A stretch of DNA of 64,000 nt from Fibrisoma montanum. Its GTDB lineage: Bacteria; Bacteroidota; Bacteroidia; Cytophagales; Spirosomataceae. The notes below the pieces were generated by a model, which saw only the letters and a program-made list of their open reading frames with translations, made no database searches and had not been told where the DNA came from. How positions within the stretch are numbered: the first letter of the stretch is position 1; each line of letters starts with the position of its first letter. Made by a program: the position numbers and the translations under genes. The stretch is from the NCBI RefSeq assembly GCF_003583365.1, contig NZ_QXED01000004.1, forward strand, positions 1 through 64,000, read 5' to 3'. Below are positions 62,069 to 64,000 of the stretch, piece after piece.

Positions 62069-62099
62069 TTGTCTTTTTGCTAATAGTAGCATAATTTTG
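62069..62099 (+). promoter_or_regulatory. Promoter of plsY
   Basis: TTG (62069-62071), 20 bases, TAATTTTG (62092-62099): a full Bacteroidota promoter, with a leader of about 75 bases before the plsY ATG. Confidence 0.7.
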
Positions 62100-62178
62100 A
62101 GGTCACATTCCCTTCACTTACCGGTAGGTTCACGAGCCTGCTCTCTTTGCTTAGTTACAGCTTACTTTACTCAGTTAA

Positions 62179-62835
62179 ATGAACGTTCTGTTAATTAGTG
62201 CAACTACGGTATTGGCGTATCTGTTGGGGTCTATCCCGACAGCAGTTTGGTATGGTCAGGGTTTTTTCAGCATCGACATCCGACAATTTGGAAGCGGCAA
62301 TGCCGGCGCAACGAACACGTTTCGCGTGTTAGGCAAACGAGCTGGTACCATCGTTATGCTGGTTGATGTATTGAAGGGATACACAGCCGCCGTTTTGTCG
62401 ACGCTCCTCTGGCATTTCGGCATAATTACGTTCAATGAAGTACTGACGTTCAAGCTGGTTTTTGGCATAGTTGCCGTAATTGGGCATTTGTATCCGGTAT
62501 TTGCTGATTTCAAAGGTGGGAAAGGCGTAGCGTCACTACTGGGCATGATCCTGGCCATTCATCCTGAGATGGCGGCCGTTTGCATCGGGATCTTCCTGCT
62601 CGTTGTGATTGCTTCACAATACGTATCTCTCGGCTCCATGATGGCTGCCCTCGCCTTCCCGGTGCTGTTGCTGCTGCGCATTTTTGGTGAAAAGGAAAGT
62701 CCGCTGCTGATTGCGTTCGGTTTTCTGATTTTTGTTATGGTGGTGTTGACCCACCAGAAAAACATTGGCCGGCTCCTGCGGGGGCAGGAAAGCCGTACCG
62801 TGCTGATCCGCTTACGAAAGAAGCGCGAAGAATAA
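62179..62835 (+). CDS. plsY: Acyl-phosphate:glycerol-3-phosphate acyltransferase
   Basis: A 218-residue polytopic membrane enzyme that makes lysophosphatidic acid from acyl phosphate and glycerol 3-phosphate, the first acylation step of phospholipids. The three conserved loops are present: LGSIPTAVWYGQ, then RQFGSGNAGATNTFRVLG, and ADFKGGKGVASLLG; the last includes the glycerol-phosphate site. Partner PlsX is not in the window. It stands alone between its own promoter and terminator. Confidence 0.94.
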   Translation: MNVLLISATTVLAYLLGSIPTAVWYGQGFFSIDIRQFGSGNAGATNTFRVLGKRAGTIVMLVDVLKGYTAAVLSTLLWHFGIITFNEVLTFKLVFGIVAVIGHLYPVFADFKGGKGVASLLGMILAIHPEMAAVCIGIFLLVVIASQYVSLGSMMAALAFPVLLLLRIFGEKESPLLIAFGFLIFVMVVLTHQKNIGRLLRGQESRTVLIRLRKKREE

Positions 62836-62859
62836 GAAATTAGTGCTATACTTATATGA

Positions 62860-62906
62860 CGCCCCGTCGTTGCGCGAAAAGTGCGTAACTTCGGGGCGAC
62901 TTTTTT
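62860..62906 (+). terminator. Terminator of plsY
   Basis: CGCCCC (62860-62865) pairs with GGGGCG (62893-62898), and inside it GTTGCGC with GCGTAAC (one G-T pair); six T follow at 62901-62906. It ends 5 bases before the next ATG. Confidence 0.75.
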
Positions 62907-62911
62907 GACGT

Positions 62912-64000
62912 ATGACTGACTACCTCGACACCCACAAGCAGCGGTTTCTTGATGAACTGCTGGAGTTACTACGCATTCCATCTGTCTCGGCGGATTCAGC
63001 ATTTAAGGACGATGTTCGGCGGGCGGCCGAGTACGTAAAAGAGAAGCTACTGGCGGCCGGGCTGGATAAAGCCGAGTTGTACGAAACGGCGGGCCATCCG
63101 GTCGTTTACGGCGAAAAGATTGTTGATCCGGCTAAGCCAACCGTGCTGGTATACGGCCATTATGACGTTCAGCCGGCTGATCCGTACGACCTTTGGCAAA
63201 CGCCCCCTTTTGAGCCTACCATCCGCAATGAACGCATCTATGCCCGGGGCGCCTGCGATGATAAAGGCCAGTTTTACATGCACATTAAGGCAATTGAAGC
63301 CATGGTAGCAACCGATGGCCTGCCTTGTAATGTGAAAGTAATGATTGAAGGTGAAGAGGAGGTTGGGTCTGATCATCTGGGTACGTTCGTGGCCCAGAAC
63401 CGCGATATGCTGAAGGCCGACGTCATTCTGATCTCGGACACCAGTATCATTTCCAACGAAACCCCCTCGCTTGAAACCGGATTGCGGGGTTTGTCGTACG
63501 TTGAAGTGGAGGTAACCGGCCCTAACCGCGATCTGCATTCGGGTGTGTACGGCGGGGGCGTGGCTAATCCAATCAACGTACTTTGCGACATGATTGCCTC
63601 GCTTAAGGATGAAAACGGGCAGATTGCAATTCCCGGCTTTTACGACAAGGTGGTCGACCTGAGTGACGCCGACCGGGCCGAGTTGGCCAAAGCACCCTTT
63701 GATCTGGATGAATACAAGCGCGATCTGGGTATCGCCGAAGTAGCGGGTGAAGTGGGGTATTCCACCAACGAGCGAACATCAATCCGACCAACGCTTGACG
63801 TAAACGGTATCTGGGGTGGGTATATAGGGCAGGGCGCGAAAACGGTGCTGCCGTCTAAAGCAAGCGCTAAGATCAGCATGCGTCTGGTACCTGACCAGAA
63901 TCCGGACGAGATCACTGAACTGTTTGCCCGCCACTTTACGGCCATCGCCCCGCCAACGGTAACGGTGAAAGTTACGCCCCATCACGGTGGGCTTCCCTAC
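62912..64000 (+). CDS. M20-family dipeptidase, 3' end beyond the window
   Basis: The frame opens at the ATG at 62912 (MTDYLDTHKQRFLDELLEL) and is still open at the window edge after 363 codons. It is a zinc-dependent M20 peptidase of the carnosinase/CNDP-like group: the first metal motif is VLVYGHYDVQPAD, then RGACDDKGQ, the catalytic MIEGEEEVGS and DTSIISNETPSLETGLRG, followed by the dimerisation (lid) domain with TGPNRDLHSGVYGG. Such enzymes cleave dipeptides in the cytoplasm. The metal ligands seen are complete up to the cut; the last His ligand should lie to the right. Confidence 0.92.
   Translation, partial: MTDYLDTHKQRFLDELLELLRIPSVSADSAFKDDVRRAAEYVKEKLLAAGLDKAELYETAGHPVVYGEKIVDPAKPTVLVYGHYDVQPADPYDLWQTPPFEPTIRNERIYARGACDDKGQFYMHIKAIEAMVATDGLPCNVKVMIEGEEEVGSDHLGTFVAQNRDMLKADVILISDTSIISNETPSLETGLRGLSYVEVEVTGPNRDLHSGVYGGGVANPINVLCDMIASLKDENGQIAIPGFYDKVVDLSDADRAELAKAPFDLDEYKRDLGIAEVAGEVGYSTNERTSIRPTLDVNGIWGGYIGQGAKTVLPSKASAKISMRLVPDQNPDEITELFARHFTAIAPPTVTVKVTPHHGGLPY

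Overview
The window reads as chromosome of a Bacteroidota bacterium, most likely order Cytophagales and Spirosoma-like. Evidence: a PorU-PorV pair of the type IX secretion system, a DUF6702 protein, a bacterial GH3-family adenylating protein, many start regions preceded by the Bacteroidota -7 box TAnnTTTG (often with TTG 17-23 bp upstream), and planctomycete-type PSCyt/PSD1 and DUF1501 proteins of the kind seen in Cytophagales. The genus is inference. I saw no transposase, CRISPR array, tRNA or prophage.

Layout. (1) 1-120: 3' end of a 5S rRNA gene with its terminator, so an rRNA operon lies to the left. (2) 138-12738, minus strand: a complete branched-chain amino acid operon, ilvD - antitoxin/PIN toxin - ilvB - ilvN - ilvC - methyltransferase - ilvA - leuC - leuD - leuB - leuA, with a small uncharacterised gene beyond its terminator. 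(3) 12856-16398: murQ, a GH140-like secreted glycosidase and an AGE-family sugar epimerase. (4) 16516-25797, minus strand: lon, then an operon read GH3 - AAA ATPase - HNH protein - dxr - 25-residue membrane peptide - rseP - DUF6702. The ATPase/HNH pair resembles a Septu (PtuA/PtuB) antiphage system placed between housekeeping genes. (5) 26007-29082: mreBCD and a free methionine sulfoxide reductase. (6) 29177-39126: a cassette of Tat beta-propeller, secreted glycosidase, membrane cytochrome with leucine-rich repeats, a decayed PSD1 fragment, a two-haem PSCyt1-PSCyt2-LamG-PSD1 protein and a DUF1501 protein. (7) 39286-47863: mechanosensitive channel, Rieske/FAD reductase, ExbB/ExbD, alkane hydroxylase, MDR reductase and glycerol uptake glpF-glpK. 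(8) 47960-54280: DnaQ-like exonuclease and a detached nuoKLMN cluster. (9) 54397-64000: GtrA protein, repeat-bearing lipoprotein, SprT-like protein, porU, porV, an M16 homologue without its zinc site, plsY and the start of an M20 peptidase cut by the window edge.

Two themes stand out. Accessory two-gene modules (PIN toxin-antitoxin and Septu-like pair) sit inside essential biosynthetic operons with very tight gene spacing. The 29-39 kb cassette combines c-type haem, leucine-rich repeat, LamG and sugar-hydrolase modules and carries the fossil of a second PSD1 gene. Several intercistronic hairpins and candidate near-leaderless starts are also recorded. All coordinates, motifs and counts were read by hand; homology calls rest on recognised motifs, not on searches.
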